Source: Bacteroidota bacterium
GTDB taxonomy: Bacteria; Bacteroidota; Bacteroidia; Chitinophagales; Chitinophagaceae
Direction: 5' to 3'
Assembly: GCA_023429825.1 (NCBI GenBank)
Contig: JAEZDC010000033.1
Span: forward strand, 1-64,000
Length of the DNA: 64,000 nucleotides
Shown: in pieces, positions 25,786 to 34,405 of the stretch
Numbering within the stretch: the first letter of the stretch is position 1
Layout: each line of letters starts with the position of its first letter
Made by a program: the position numbers and the translations under genes
Notes under the pieces: generated by a model
What the model was told of the DNA's origin: nothing
Seen by the model: the letters and a program-made list of their open reading frames with translations, nothing else
Database searches by the model: none

Positions 25786-25793
25786 TAGTTTTG
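25786..25793 (+). promoter_or_regulatory. -7 element TAGTTTTG, nearly abutting the start codon
   Basis: Perfect TAnnTTTG with only four bases to ATG 25798, implying a leaderless or nearly leaderless mRNA for the DUF59 gene. The -33 element is poor. Confidence 0.55.
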
Positions 25794-25797
25794 CAAG

Positions 25798-26097
25798 ATG
25801 ATAACCACAGAGTCAGTAATACAGCAGTTGAAGACGATCTACGACCCGGAGATACCGGTAAATATTTATGACTTAGGTCTCATCTATAATGTTGAGATAA
25901 AAGACGATACAGTATTCATCCTAATGACATTAACGACGGCCACTTGCCCTGCGGCTGCTTTCATGCCGGAAGAGGTTAAGAATGTATTATATGAATTAGG
26001 AGGAATTGCGCACGTGATTGTTGATGTAGTTTATGAACCTAAATGGAGCAGGAATTTAATGAGTGATGAAGCCCGGCAAGAACTAGGCTTTAATTGA
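25798..26097 (+). CDS. MIP18/DUF59 family Fe-S assembly protein (SufT-like)
   Basis: A 99-residue cytoplasmic protein. The domain covers the whole chain: VIQQLKTIYDPEIPVNIYDLGLIYNVEI, the conserved cysteine in TLTTATCPAAAFM, and VDVVYEPKWSRNLMSDEARQELGF. Relatives act in Fe-S cluster maturation (SufT) or in phenylacetate oxygenase assembly (PaaD); the short single-domain form fits SufT. Its 3' end overlaps the convergent NnrS-like gene by 15 bases. In this neighbourhood it may help repair NO-damaged clusters together with RIC. Confidence 0.92.
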   Translation: MITTESVIQQLKTIYDPEIPVNIYDLGLIYNVEIKDDTVFILMTLTTATCPAAAFMPEEVKNVLYELGGIAHVIVDVVYEPKWSRNLMSDEARQELGFN

Positions 26098-27150
26098 TCG
26101 TCGCTTTCTGTTTAATAATTCTGATCTCACAATCATAGCAATCGTCAAGAAAAATAAGATAATCACTATGCCATTAGTAAACCCTGCCCATTTTCTTATT
26201 TCAACCTCAATAAGAATATCTGCGATAATACGAATGACCAATGAGATTTGCAGTAACGCAAACCATACATACAATATAGGCCTGTAGATTTTCAAAGGAA
26301 GTTTAGCAATAGCTGGTAAAATAATAGGCGCATGCGAAAAGATCATGGAAAATACAAAGCCGATAAAAAAGCTATGCAGCACTGCATCATAACCAAAGGC
26401 AAAAAGATGCTCAGTTAATACCAGGATAGAAGTGATCAATAACCAGGCATAACCTATGATCAATAATAATCCTGAATAGCGATGCTGTCCTTTACTCCTG
26501 ATAGATTTAAAAGCCATATCATATTTAAGCAACCACAATGCGACCCCCGAGGTAGCTATAGCATAAGCTAAATTACCATCGCTATGAAAAGGAATGAAAG
26601 AAGAAATCACTATGAAAGACAGTGCAATTATTAGTAACGCCTGCCTGGTTCGGTTTACAGGAAGGAACCTACTCAGCTCAAGTCTTTCTGCAACAATAGT
26701 GAACAATAGGAAATTCATCCACCAGGTAACAGCTGCAGGATAGAGGTGTGTTTTTTGCAAAATCACATTTCCTGTTAGTAAACAAAAGGCGCCTGTAAAA
26801 AAAACATAGTAATACAGCTCTTTATATTGACTGATGAAGTAAGCGCACATGACCAAAAACCCAAAACTGCAGGCAATAGTGATGCTTTGAGCAATGAATG
26901 AATAACCTGTTATAAGTGCAGCAATACTCAAAGAATTTACGAACGGTAACAATAATACCAGTTTATTTTTGAAAGTCACAGCCCTTTCTAAAAAGATCAG
27001 CGAAGCTAAAAAGCCGTTGATCATTAAAGTACCATGCTGTGCCGCTACATTACTTACCGGCAAGCTAAATCCAATCCTTATCCATCCGCTCCATATTGCG
27101 GTGAGTAGCATGATAACGATCAGTGGCAATACAAGTATAGCTTTACTCAT
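26083..27150 (-). CDS. NnrS-like polytopic membrane protein
   Basis: A 355-residue protein with about eleven to twelve membrane segments. Two motifs resemble NnrS, a haem- and copper-containing protein linked to NO stress: AAQHGTLMINGFLASLIFLERAV near the N-terminus and HSFFIGFVFSMIFSHAPIILPAIAKL later on. Histidines in the first and sixth to eighth segments are candidates for haem ligation. Position between the RIC gene and the Crp/Fnr block supports a role in NO tolerance. The gene follows RIC on the same strand after a terminator. Sequence similarity to NnrS is judged by eye and not strong overall. Confidence 0.68.
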   Translation of the reverse strand: MSKAILVLPLIVIMLLTAIWSGWIRIGFSLPVSNVAAQHGTLMINGFLASLIFLERAVTFKNKLVLLLPFVNSLSIAALITGYSFIAQSITIACSFGFLVMCAYFISQYKELYYYVFFTGAFCLLTGNVILQKTHLYPAAVTWWMNFLLFTIVAERLELSRFLPVNRTRQALLIIALSFIVISSFIPFHSDGNLAYAIATSGVALWLLKYDMAFKSIRSKGQHRYSGLLLIIGYAWLLITSILVLTEHLFAFGYDAVLHSFFIGFVFSMIFSHAPIILPAIAKLPLKIYRPILYVWFALLQISLVIRIIADILIEVEIRKWAGFTNGIVIILFFLTIAMIVRSELLNRKRRSIKA

Positions 27151-27162
27151 TCTTTATCAATA

Positions 27163-27188
27163 ATAAAAAGAATGCCCGTTGCCGGGCA
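27163..27188 (-). terminator. Terminator after the RIC gene
   Basis: Minus-strand stem TGCCCG / CGGGCA with a 4-base loop, followed by TTCTTTTTATTATT, 11 bases after the RIC stop. Confidence 0.82.
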
Positions 27189-27198
27189 CTCACTCGAA

Positions 27199-28173
27199 TC
27201 ATAGGGTAGATCGTATATCTTTTTCCAAAGCCAAAGCTTTAGGAAAGAGAATATTATTTTCTAAATGTATATGCTGGTGCAAGTCTTCATCCAGATCTTT
27301 TAGCTTTTTCATCATAAACTGGTAGCTATTACATGCGTATGCAGGAGCACTATAATTATTGGTAAGATGTTGCATTTCAGCAAGCAATTCTCCCGCAGCT
27401 TCATGATCGCTTTCCATTATTTGCACAGGTTCTGTAACGGATGGAAACTGATTCAGAACTGAAGCATCACCAGTTCTTTTCGCCTGCGCCACTGCTTTGA
27501 TGAAAGGAAATAAAACTCTTTCTTCTTTCAGAAAATGTGCATTTAGCTCTTGTCTTAAAGTTCTATATAACTCTCTTAAACGCAATAAGCTGTTATCATT
27601 ATCTCCATGATGATCAGCGACTTTTTCTACCAGCCCGCTAATAGCAGGTTCTTCTGTGTAGTACCATTTATGGTGCTGGTTATAAATATAATCTGCGAGG
27701 AAATCTGCATCCCAACTATTATAATTGAATGCAGGTGCTGCAGATGTTCTTATTGTATTTTCTAGTTCCGCTTCTACTGTCGCTACATTTAAACCTTTTT
27801 CTTCACACACTTCTTTTAAACTTTTCTTTCCCCCGCAGCAGAAATCAATTCCATATTTCTTAAACACTTCTGCTTTGCGAATATCTTTTGCAGCAATTTC
27901 ACCAACTGTTTCTCCCTCATTGAAATTTATTTTCCTGATCTCCACTCTCCACCATTCCGGACCTTTTTCTAAATATGTCCATGAAAATATATTGCCTCTT
28001 TCTCCAATCAGTTGATAATATAGTGGTTTAGGATCGTGATCGTTTAAGATTCTAAAGCCATCACCTGGCTGTAATTCGTCAAAGTGCTGAAAAATGGTTG
28101 GATGTTTTAAGCGGGGTTGTATCAAAGTTACATTGAGCTCAAAAATCTCCGGGGATAATGTTTCCGTCATCAT
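27199..28173 (-). CDS. ric: Di-iron iron-sulphur cluster repair protein with N-terminal DUF2249
   Basis: A 324-residue cytoplasmic protein that repairs Fe-S clusters damaged by NO or oxidants (ScdA/YtfE/RIC). Three domains: DUF2249 (about 5-80; KHPTIFQHFDELQPGDGFRILNDHDPKPLYYQL), the ScdA N-terminal domain with the paired cysteines of GIDFCCGGKKSL (110-119), and a hemerythrin-like di-iron domain (about 160-320; HKWY, HHGDNDN, HFLKEERVLFPFI, ESDHEAAGELL, HIHLENNILFPKAL). DUF2249 in front of RIC is a fusion seen in several denitrifying lineages. The start is ATG 28173 or the adjoining 28170. A TAGTTTTG element lies 17 bases upstream. Confidence 0.95.
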   Translation of the reverse strand: MMTETLSPEIFELNVTLIQPRLKHPTIFQHFDELQPGDGFRILNDHDPKPLYYQLIGERGNIFSWTYLEKGPEWWRVEIRKINFNEGETVGEIAAKDIRKAEVFKKYGIDFCCGGKKSLKEVCEEKGLNVATVEAELENTIRTSAAPAFNYNSWDADFLADYIYNQHHKWYYTEEPAISGLVEKVADHHGDNDNSLLRLRELYRTLRQELNAHFLKEERVLFPFIKAVAQAKRTGDASVLNQFPSVTEPVQIMESDHEAAGELLAEMQHLTNNYSAPAYACNSYQFMMKKLKDLDEDLHQHIHLENNILFPKALALEKDIRSTL

Positions 28174-28190
28174 ATTATGTTCTTTGAAAA

Positions 28191-28198
28191 CAAAACTA
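28191..28198 (-). promoter_or_regulatory. -7 element TAGTTTTG before the RIC gene
   Basis: Perfect TAnnTTTG on the minus strand, 17 bases before ATG 28173. No convincing -33 box, which fits a promoter that needs an activator. Confidence 0.55.
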
Positions 28199-28285
28199 TT
28201 CGTAGAGAATTTGAGATTTTATGATTGAACTCAGAAAACAAAAAACAGAGTGCAGAGGAGAAGTTTATTCCTTTAATCGAAAATA

Positions 28286-28693
28286 TCAATAGCGTACATC
28301 TTTATCAATCTCCAGGTCAATATGGCAATCATTACATCTGTCGACAAGAAGGATATAATTTTTTCGAGCAAATGCAGTGTCATTATTCTTAAAAGCGGTA
28401 TGCAAGCCATCCACTGGCTTATCCAAATACTTATCCTTGTAATAAGAAAAAGGTCTTTTCAGTTTGTGATGCTCTGTTATGGTTGCTGATACAGTTGTGA
28501 GTATACTGTCAATTCCATGCAATAACCATTCGGAATCTTTCAACTGATGTGCATCTATATTATCACCGAGATTTTCCTGGTATATCTTCAGATCCATCAT
28601 CGACTGTTCAAGATCTTTCATGTTCTTTACCGGCTCCTCCTGCCTGCATGCCAAGAGTAGCATTAAGAATGATATGAAGCTGATGCACCTCAT
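28286..28693 (-). CDS. Small c-type haem lipoprotein, cytochrome c'-like
   Basis: A 135-residue lipoprotein (lipobox LLLAC). The mature chain is helical and ends with a CxxCH haem site, VDRCNDCHIDLEID, close to the C-terminus. A helical protein with a C-terminal haem site is the layout of class II cytochromes c (cytochrome c' and c-556), which often bind NO. Family assignment is by layout only. It starts 9 bases after the MlaE-type gene stop, so it is probably co-transcribed with that gene, while its likely partners (RIC, NnrS-like) lie just downstream. Confidence 0.68.
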   Translation of the reverse strand: MRCISFISFLMLLLACRQEEPVKNMKDLEQSMMDLKIYQENLGDNIDAHQLKDSEWLLHGIDSILTTVSATITEHHKLKRPFSYYKDKYLDKPVDGLHTAFKNNDTAFARKNYILLVDRCNDCHIDLEIDKDVRY

Positions 28694-28702
28694 AGCAAAA
28701 AA

Positions 28703-29443
28703 CTATAATAGTAATGCAGCTAAAATGTAGTCAGCAAAAAGAATCAGTATGCAACTGATCACAACAGCGCTCGTACTTGCCCTGCCGATCTCGAGTGCAC
28801 CACCTTTTACATGATAACCGAAATAAGCAGGAATGCTACTGATGATAAATGCAAATGTGTATGCCTTACTTAACGCAAAGAAGACGTTGTATGGAGTAAA
28901 ATTTTGACGAAGACCCAGATCAAAAATATCAGTCGCGATGATACCGCTCAGGTTACCAGCCATTCTTCCACCCCAGATACCAAGTACGGCACTCAGTGTG
29001 ATGAGACATGGTATCATCAACAACGCAGCAATTATTTTAGGAAATACGAGGTAAGTTTTTGTATTGATACCCATGATCTCCAACGCATCTATCTGTTCTG
29101 TTGTTCGCATGTTACCTAATTCGCTGGCGATCTTGCTGCCTACTACTCCGGCCAATACAATACTTACAACGGTTGGAGAAAGCTCCAGTATCATACTGTC
29201 TCTAACGATCTGTGCGATGGTTGATTTCGGAACGAGCGGTGTTACCAACTGGTAGGCTGTCTGCACCGTGGTCACCGCACCCAGAAAGAGTGAAATTATT
29301 ACAACAATGGGTAGTGCACCGATACCGATCTCCACACATTGGTGCATAAACTCTTTCCAATACATCTTGCTGTTCTCAGGCCTTTTAAACATAGCCTTGA
29401 GCATGAGTAAATATCTTCCGAAGTGTGTGAAAAATTGCCCCAT
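28703..29443 (-). CDS. mlaE: MlaE-type ABC transporter permease
   Basis: A 246-residue inner-membrane permease of the MlaE/YrbE family, which moves phospholipids between the inner and outer membranes. Typical segments are GIGALPIVVIISLFLGAVTTVQTAYQL, ELSPTVVSIVLAGVVGSKIASELGNMRTTEQIDALEIMGI, and SIPAYFGYHVKGGALEIGRASTSAVVISCILILFADYILA. The usual ATPase (MlaF) and MCE protein (MlaD) genes are not in the window. It starts 14 bases after the malic enzyme stop and is followed by a small haem lipoprotein. Confidence 0.95.
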   Translation of the reverse strand: MGQFFTHFGRYLLMLKAMFKRPENSKMYWKEFMHQCVEIGIGALPIVVIISLFLGAVTTVQTAYQLVTPLVPKSTIAQIVRDSMILELSPTVVSIVLAGVVGSKIASELGNMRTTEQIDALEIMGINTKTYLVFPKIIAALLMIPCLITLSAVLGIWGGRMAGNLSGIIATDIFDLGLRQNFTPYNVFFALSKAYTFAFIISSIPAYFGYHVKGGALEIGRASTSAVVISCILILFADYILAALLL

Positions 29444-29457
29444 CGTTAATTATCTGA

Positions 29458-31803
29458 CTAATGTTTTTTCTTTTTCAACCGTTTCCACCAAGGTGAACGT
29501 TGCACAAGTTCTTCCGTATTGATCTTGCTTTTTATCTGTGCATCCACTACTGCAATGTTAGCCACATTGATGATACTTCTTACACTGCTTCCCAACTGCA
29601 ACACATGAACCGGCTTTTTCATTCCAAGCAAAATCGGGCCAATCAAATCAGCACCACCAATTTCACGCAAAAGGTTGTACGCAATATTACCTGCTGCAAG
29701 ATTCGGAAATATCAACACATTTACCTGTGCATCCACCAAGTCGCTGAAAGGGTAGTTATCTCTCAATATCTCCTGGTTAAAAGCTAAACTCGCCTGCATT
29801 TCTCCATCAACGATCAATGAAGGATTTCTTTGCTTCAGTATCCTTGTTGCTTCCGCTACCATTTTTGCTTCAGGAGAATCATTGCTTCCGAAATTGCTAT
29901 AACTGAGCATTGCAATTCTTGGAGTGATGTTGAAATAACGCACTTCTTTCGCAACCAGCATTGCAATATCAGCTAACTCTTCTGCCGTCGGATTAAAATT
30001 AACCGTTGTATCCGCTAGAAAGATAGGACCTCTTTTCGTTAATGCCAGGTACATGCCGGCGATCTTCTTAACACCTTCTTCCATGCCGATGATGTGTAGG
30101 GCCGGCCTTATTGCTTCAGCATAATTTCTTGTAAGACCAGAGATCATTGCATCTGCATCACCCGTTTCAACCATCATTGCACCGAAATGGTTCCGGTCCT
30201 TCATGATCTTTTTACTTTCGTAATAGTTGAATCCTTTCCGTTGACGCTTTGTGAAGAAAATCTCACCATACACATTCCGCTTCTCCTCCATCTCATCATT
30301 TCGAGGATCAATGATCGGCAGCTCAGTAATATCTATGTTGTTTTGTTCAGCGATCTGTTTGATCTTCTTCTCATCTCCTAATAAGATCGGGTAAGCAATC
30401 CCTTCATCATATACGATGCTTGCAGCTTTTAATATCTTTTGATTATCTGCATCTGCAAACACCAGGCGCTTAGGATCTTTTCTAGCCTTTGTATTTAAAG
30501 CCCTGATGATCTGGTTATCTAATCCTAATCTTTTATTCAACGATACCTCGTAAGCATCCCAGTTGATTATTGGATGTTGCGCTACCCCACTTTCCATAGC
30601 AGCCTTCGCAACTGCAGGGGCCACTGTTGATAAGAGTCGTGGATCCACCGGTTTAGGAATAATATACTCGGGACCAAAGCTCATGCTCTTCTGATTATAC
30701 GCCATGTTCACGATATCAGGCACCGGTGTTTTAGCAAGTTCGGCTAATGCCTTCACTGCGGCCAGCTTCATCGCTTCATTGATCTGCGTAGCTCTTACAT
30801 CCAGTGCTCCCCTGAAGATGTAAGGAAATCCCAATACGTTATTTACCTGGTTAGGATAATCACTGCGGCCCGTGGCCATGATCACATCTTTCCTTGCTGC
30901 TGTAGCTGCCTCATAGGTGATCTCGGGATCGGGGTTCGCCATAGCAAAAACAATAGGGTTCTTAGCCATGCTTTTGATCATCTCTGATGTAATGACATTT
31001 CCCACGCTCAATCCTATAAACACATCCGCATCTTTCATTGCATCCGCTAAACTGCAGTCGGCATTTCGTGTGTTGGCAAATTTTTTCTTTTGCTCATCCA
31101 TATCAGTTCTGCCTGAGTGCAAAACACCTTTTCTATCAAACATGGTAAAGTTGCTGTGCTTCGCTCCCAACGCTTCATATAACAATACACAAGCCATCGC
31201 CGCAGCGCCGGCGCCATTCACAACAAACTTGACTTTATCTATTTTTTTCTTTTGAAGTTCCAGTGCATTCAGCAATGCAGCTGCAGAGATGATGGCGGTA
31301 CCATGTTGGTCATCATGCATCACCGGTATCTTGCAAATCTCTTTCAGTTTTTGTTCTATGTAAAAACACTCCGGCGACTTAATGTCCTCTAAATTTATTC
31401 CACCAAATGTTGGTTCTAATGCTTTTACTATCTCAACAAATTTCTGCGGATCTTTCTCATTGATCTCGATGTCAAACACATCTATGTCGGCAAATATTTT
31501 GAACAACACTCCCTTACCTTCCATTACAGGCTTGCTTGCCTCAGGACCTATATCTCCCAATCCAAGCACGGCCGTACCATTACTAATCACCGCCACCAGG
31601 TTTCCTTTCGCAGTGTATTTATAAACATCTTCAGGGTTGGCCGCTATCTCTTTACAAGGTTCAGCCACACCCGGACTATATGCTAATGAAAGATCTCTTT
31701 GTGTTTTCGCTTCTTTGGTTGGGATCACTTCTATTTTACCCGGACGTCCACTGGCGTGATACTCCAACGCCTGTTCTTTTCTTAATACTTGTTGTTTACT
31801 CAT
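29458..31803 (-). CDS. maeB: NADP-dependent malic enzyme with phosphotransacetylase-like domain
   Basis: Oxidative decarboxylation of malate to pyruvate with NADPH formation. 781 residues: malic enzyme N-domain (SLAYSPGVAEPCKEIAANP, AVLGLGDIGPEASKPVMEGKGVLFKIFADIDVFD), NAD(P)-binding domain (VVNGAGAAAMACVLLYEALG), then from about residue 440 a domain like phosphate acetyltransferase (RLVFADADNQKILKAASIVYDEGIAYPILLGD, FLADTTVNFNPTAEELADIA, FPNLAAGNIAYNLLREIGGADLIGPILLGMKKPVHVLQLG). The second domain is thought to be regulatory and not catalytic. First gene of a run with mlaE and the haem lipoprotein. Confidence 0.97.
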   Translation of the reverse strand: MSKQQVLRKEQALEYHASGRPGKIEVIPTKEAKTQRDLSLAYSPGVAEPCKEIAANPEDVYKYTAKGNLVAVISNGTAVLGLGDIGPEASKPVMEGKGVLFKIFADIDVFDIEINEKDPQKFVEIVKALEPTFGGINLEDIKSPECFYIEQKLKEICKIPVMHDDQHGTAIISAAALLNALELQKKKIDKVKFVVNGAGAAAMACVLLYEALGAKHSNFTMFDRKGVLHSGRTDMDEQKKKFANTRNADCSLADAMKDADVFIGLSVGNVITSEMIKSMAKNPIVFAMANPDPEITYEAATAARKDVIMATGRSDYPNQVNNVLGFPYIFRGALDVRATQINEAMKLAAVKALAELAKTPVPDIVNMAYNQKSMSFGPEYIIPKPVDPRLLSTVAPAVAKAAMESGVAQHPIINWDAYEVSLNKRLGLDNQIIRALNTKARKDPKRLVFADADNQKILKAASIVYDEGIAYPILLGDEKKIKQIAEQNNIDITELPIIDPRNDEMEEKRNVYGEIFFTKRQRKGFNYYESKKIMKDRNHFGAMMVETGDADAMISGLTRNYAEAIRPALHIIGMEEGVKKIAGMYLALTKRGPIFLADTTVNFNPTAEELADIAMLVAKEVRYFNITPRIAMLSYSNFGSNDSPEAKMVAEATRILKQRNPSLIVDGEMQASLAFNQEILRDNYPFSDLVDAQVNVLIFPNLAAGNIAYNLLREIGGADLIGPILLGMKKPVHVLQLGSSVRSIINVANIAVVDAQIKSKINTEELVQRSPWWKRLKKKKH

Positions 31804-31845
31804 ATCTTTTTTATTGAGTCACCTGCACCGCTATGATCAGCACCT

Positions 31846-31865
31846 GTTGCGTCGCACACTTGTAC
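31846..31865 (-). repeat. Dispersed 20-bp repeat, copy 2
   Basis: Exact GTACAAGTGTGCGACGCAAC on the minus strand, 76 bases after the histidine kinase stop and upstream of maeB. Flanked by CACCTGT (31841-31847) and ACAGGTG (31898-31904), an inverted pair. Confidence 0.88.
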
Positions 31866-31941
31866 TGGTGATTCTCTATTGTGCAACGGCATTGCCGACA
31901 GGTGGCAAACTTACAAAAGCAAAAATTAATGAGTAATGATA

Positions 31942-33936
31942 TTAAGCGGAAACGGAAAAAGCTACCGTGGTGCCCTTACCTGCCTCAGTAGAAATATTAA
32001 ATTCTTCGCCCATTCTTTTCACCAGCTCTTTGCTGAACAATAAACCCAAACCGGTTCCTTTTTCATTTAACGTTCCTCGAGTAGAAACAAACTGGTTGGC
32101 CTTGATACTCCTTAAAATATTTTCATCGATCCCTACACCTTCATCTCTTACCTGTACCATTAACTTCTTGCCAAGATCCGCTTCTTCTACAAATACATTC
32201 TTTCCGGGAGGGGTAAATTTTATAGCGTTGGATAAAACATTGCGAAGTACGGTATTCAATATCTCTTTATCAGAATTGATCATCCGGTTAGGCTGAATAC
32301 TATTGATGACCTTGATTCCTTTAATATTACTTGTTTGCTGGTAAAGCAAGATTATTTCATCAACATGTTTATTTAGATCGATTACTTCTTTCTTCACCTG
32401 TATTCCCTGCATCTGGTTGCGTGCCCATTGGAGCGTATTATCCAGCATACCCATCAAATGATATATATCCATCTCCAGCATTGCTGTGAGCCTGGAGAAC
32501 TCTTCTTTATTTAAAATATTCTGCCTTGTAAGTGTAATAGTGTTTTTTAAAGATGCAAGCGGCGATCTTACATCATGAGCAATCATTGAAATGAGTTTAT
32601 CTTTTACACCACCCATCACCTGGAGATCACCATTTTGCCTATCGGTTTCGGCCTGGAGTTTCCTGATCTTTCCCAGTGACACTTTCTTGTGTTTATATAA
32701 TATCCCCAGCCATATGATACCAATTGCCACAATGATACCTGCTACCAGTAAACTGATTATCTTTTCCCTGTTTCTTTCATTTTGCTCCTTTAAAAGACGG
32801 TTTTCCTCTTCCTTTTTAGCTACCTCAAATTCTATGATCAATCGCTGGGCTGCTTTTAATCTCTTGTTCTGCTCGCGTTCTTTATATACCTGGTTGTATT
32901 CGCGTTGATGCTCAAAAGCAGATTGAAAATTGCCTAGCGCAGAATCAACAGAACTCATGTATGTTAAACAGTTCAACAAAAGCGTACGGTCTCCATTTTT
33001 CTTGAATACCTTATACGATTCTTCGAAAATATTCTCAGCAGCTTTTAAATTCTTCTTGCCTAAATATACTGTACCCAGACCAAGCTTGCTTCGTTCATAA
33101 TCTACTTCGGCAACGTCATCTTCTTTGTAAAGCTCCATTGATTTATAAAAGCATTTTTCCGCTTGGTTATATTTTCCAATCGTTACAAAAATCTCTCCCT
33201 TGATCTGGTAAACTTCAGCGCTTTGATATGGTTCTTCCCAGGTGGTAAACATAACCAGGGCCGTATCTAACCTCACGAGTGCTTCATCATAACGCTTTTG
33301 CTTTATGTACACCTTAGCAAGATCAACATCAGCTGTACCGGTTCTATCAAGCTCTCCATATTTCAAGAATATGCTTCTTGCATTCTTTATGAATACTTCC
33401 GCCTTATCATAATTCTGTAGTCCATAATAAACACTTCCCACACCGTGATAGGAATACGCTTTTATACTGTCATTTCCCAACTTTTCTGCAATCTCCATTG
33501 ACTTCAAGCTATAGGTAAGCGCCTTATCCCATTCTTCCTCTACTTCATATAAATATTCAAGGCCGTCGTATACGTCCTGGAGCAGGTAATCATTATTAAT
33601 CTTTTTGGCTATTTCAATTGCTCCTACATATACTTGTAAAGCTTCGGTTGTTTTCAGCATCCACACATAAATACTACCTAACCGGGAAAGTGTTTTACTT
33701 ACCAAAGATTCATCGCCCAGCCGCTCAGCCATGGAGATTGCTGACAAAGCTGTTTCTTCAGCCTTTTTAAGATTAATGGATTGATAAAGTGTGGCGACAT
33801 AAGAAAGGGTGGCCGCCTTAACCGAGTCATCTCCCGGTGTGCTTACAATAATTCGATTGCAGCTATCGATCTCTTTTGTTTGAGAAAAGGACACAAAAGA
33901 AGTACTAATAAATAAGACAATATAAACAAATCTCAT
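31942..33936 (-). CDS. Sensor histidine kinase with N-terminal TPR repeats
   Basis: A 664-residue membrane kinase. Signal peptide (MRFVYIVLFISTSFVSFSQ), then about eight TPR repeats in the periplasm (residues 25-350), a coiled coil rich in Glu/Arg/Lys, one membrane segment (IISLLVAGIIVAIGIIWLGILY, about 395-416), a HisKA domain with His454 in MIAHDVRSPLASL, and an ATPase domain with RNVLSNAIKF, DEGVGID and GTGLGLLFSKELV. This type is abundant in Bacteroidota; the input signal is unknown. No response regulator gene is adjacent. Confidence 0.95.
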   Translation of the reverse strand: MRFVYIVLFISTSFVSFSQTKEIDSCNRIIVSTPGDDSVKAATLSYVATLYQSINLKKAEETALSAISMAERLGDESLVSKTLSRLGSIYVWMLKTTEALQVYVGAIEIAKKINNDYLLQDVYDGLEYLYEVEEEWDKALTYSLKSMEIAEKLGNDSIKAYSYHGVGSVYYGLQNYDKAEVFIKNARSIFLKYGELDRTGTADVDLAKVYIKQKRYDEALVRLDTALVMFTTWEEPYQSAEVYQIKGEIFVTIGKYNQAEKCFYKSMELYKEDDVAEVDYERSKLGLGTVYLGKKNLKAAENIFEESYKVFKKNGDRTLLLNCLTYMSSVDSALGNFQSAFEHQREYNQVYKEREQNKRLKAAQRLIIEFEVAKKEEENRLLKEQNERNREKIISLLVAGIIVAIGIIWLGILYKHKKVSLGKIRKLQAETDRQNGDLQVMGGVKDKLISMIAHDVRSPLASLKNTITLTRQNILNKEEFSRLTAMLEMDIYHLMGMLDNTLQWARNQMQGIQVKKEVIDLNKHVDEIILLYQQTSNIKGIKVINSIQPNRMINSDKEILNTVLRNVLSNAIKFTPPGKNVFVEEADLGKKLMVQVRDEGVGIDENILRSIKANQFVSTRGTLNEKGTGLGLLFSKELVKRMGEEFNISTEAGKGTTVAFSVSA

Positions 33937-33999
33937 CAGGGGTAATGTTTAGCCATGCCGGCTCATTAGTAACCGTTGGAATTCCAGAAAGTTATCTCG

Positions 34000-34392
34000 T
34001 CACTCTTCGCCTGTAAAATCCTCGAGGTCTCTTCTTTGCTTTTTCGTAGGCCTTCCCACTTTACTAAGACGTTTCCCTGTGTGAAAGGATGCAGCCTGGA
34101 ATTTAAAAATATCTACATCTTCCTGTGGAGTTATATCAAGATAATATTTAATAGCTTCTGTATACTGAACCCTGTTATGTAAAAGCCCGGTTACTTTAAC
34201 CACCCATTTCCTGGCTTCAGTTTTTACCTCATATTCATCCCCGATACTTACTGTTTTGGACGCTTTAACAGAAGATCCGTTCATCCTTACCTTGCCTTTA
34301 TCGCAGGCCTCAGCTGCCAAGGTTCTTGTTTTGAAGAGCCTGATCGCCCATAGGTATTTATCTACTCTTAGTTTGTCTTTTACCGATGTCAT
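34000..34392 (-). CDS. S4-domain RNA-binding protein, Hsp15-like
   Basis: A 130-residue protein. The S4 domain is at the N-terminus: LRVDKYLWAIRLFKTRTLAAEACDKGKVRMNGSSVKASKTVSIGD. The basic tail includes GKRLSKVGRPTKKQRRDLEDF, a motif shared with HslR/Hsp15, which binds the 50S subunit carrying a stalled peptidyl-tRNA and helps recycling. It starts 13 bases after the pdxA stop and is probably co-transcribed with it. Confidence 0.92.
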   Translation of the reverse strand: MTSVKDKLRVDKYLWAIRLFKTRTLAAEACDKGKVRMNGSSVKASKTVSIGDEYEVKTEARKWVVKVTGLLHNRVQYTEAIKYYLDITPQEDVDIFKFQAASFHTGKRLSKVGRPTKKQRRDLEDFTGEE

Positions 34393-34405
34393 TTCTTATA
34401 GCTTT

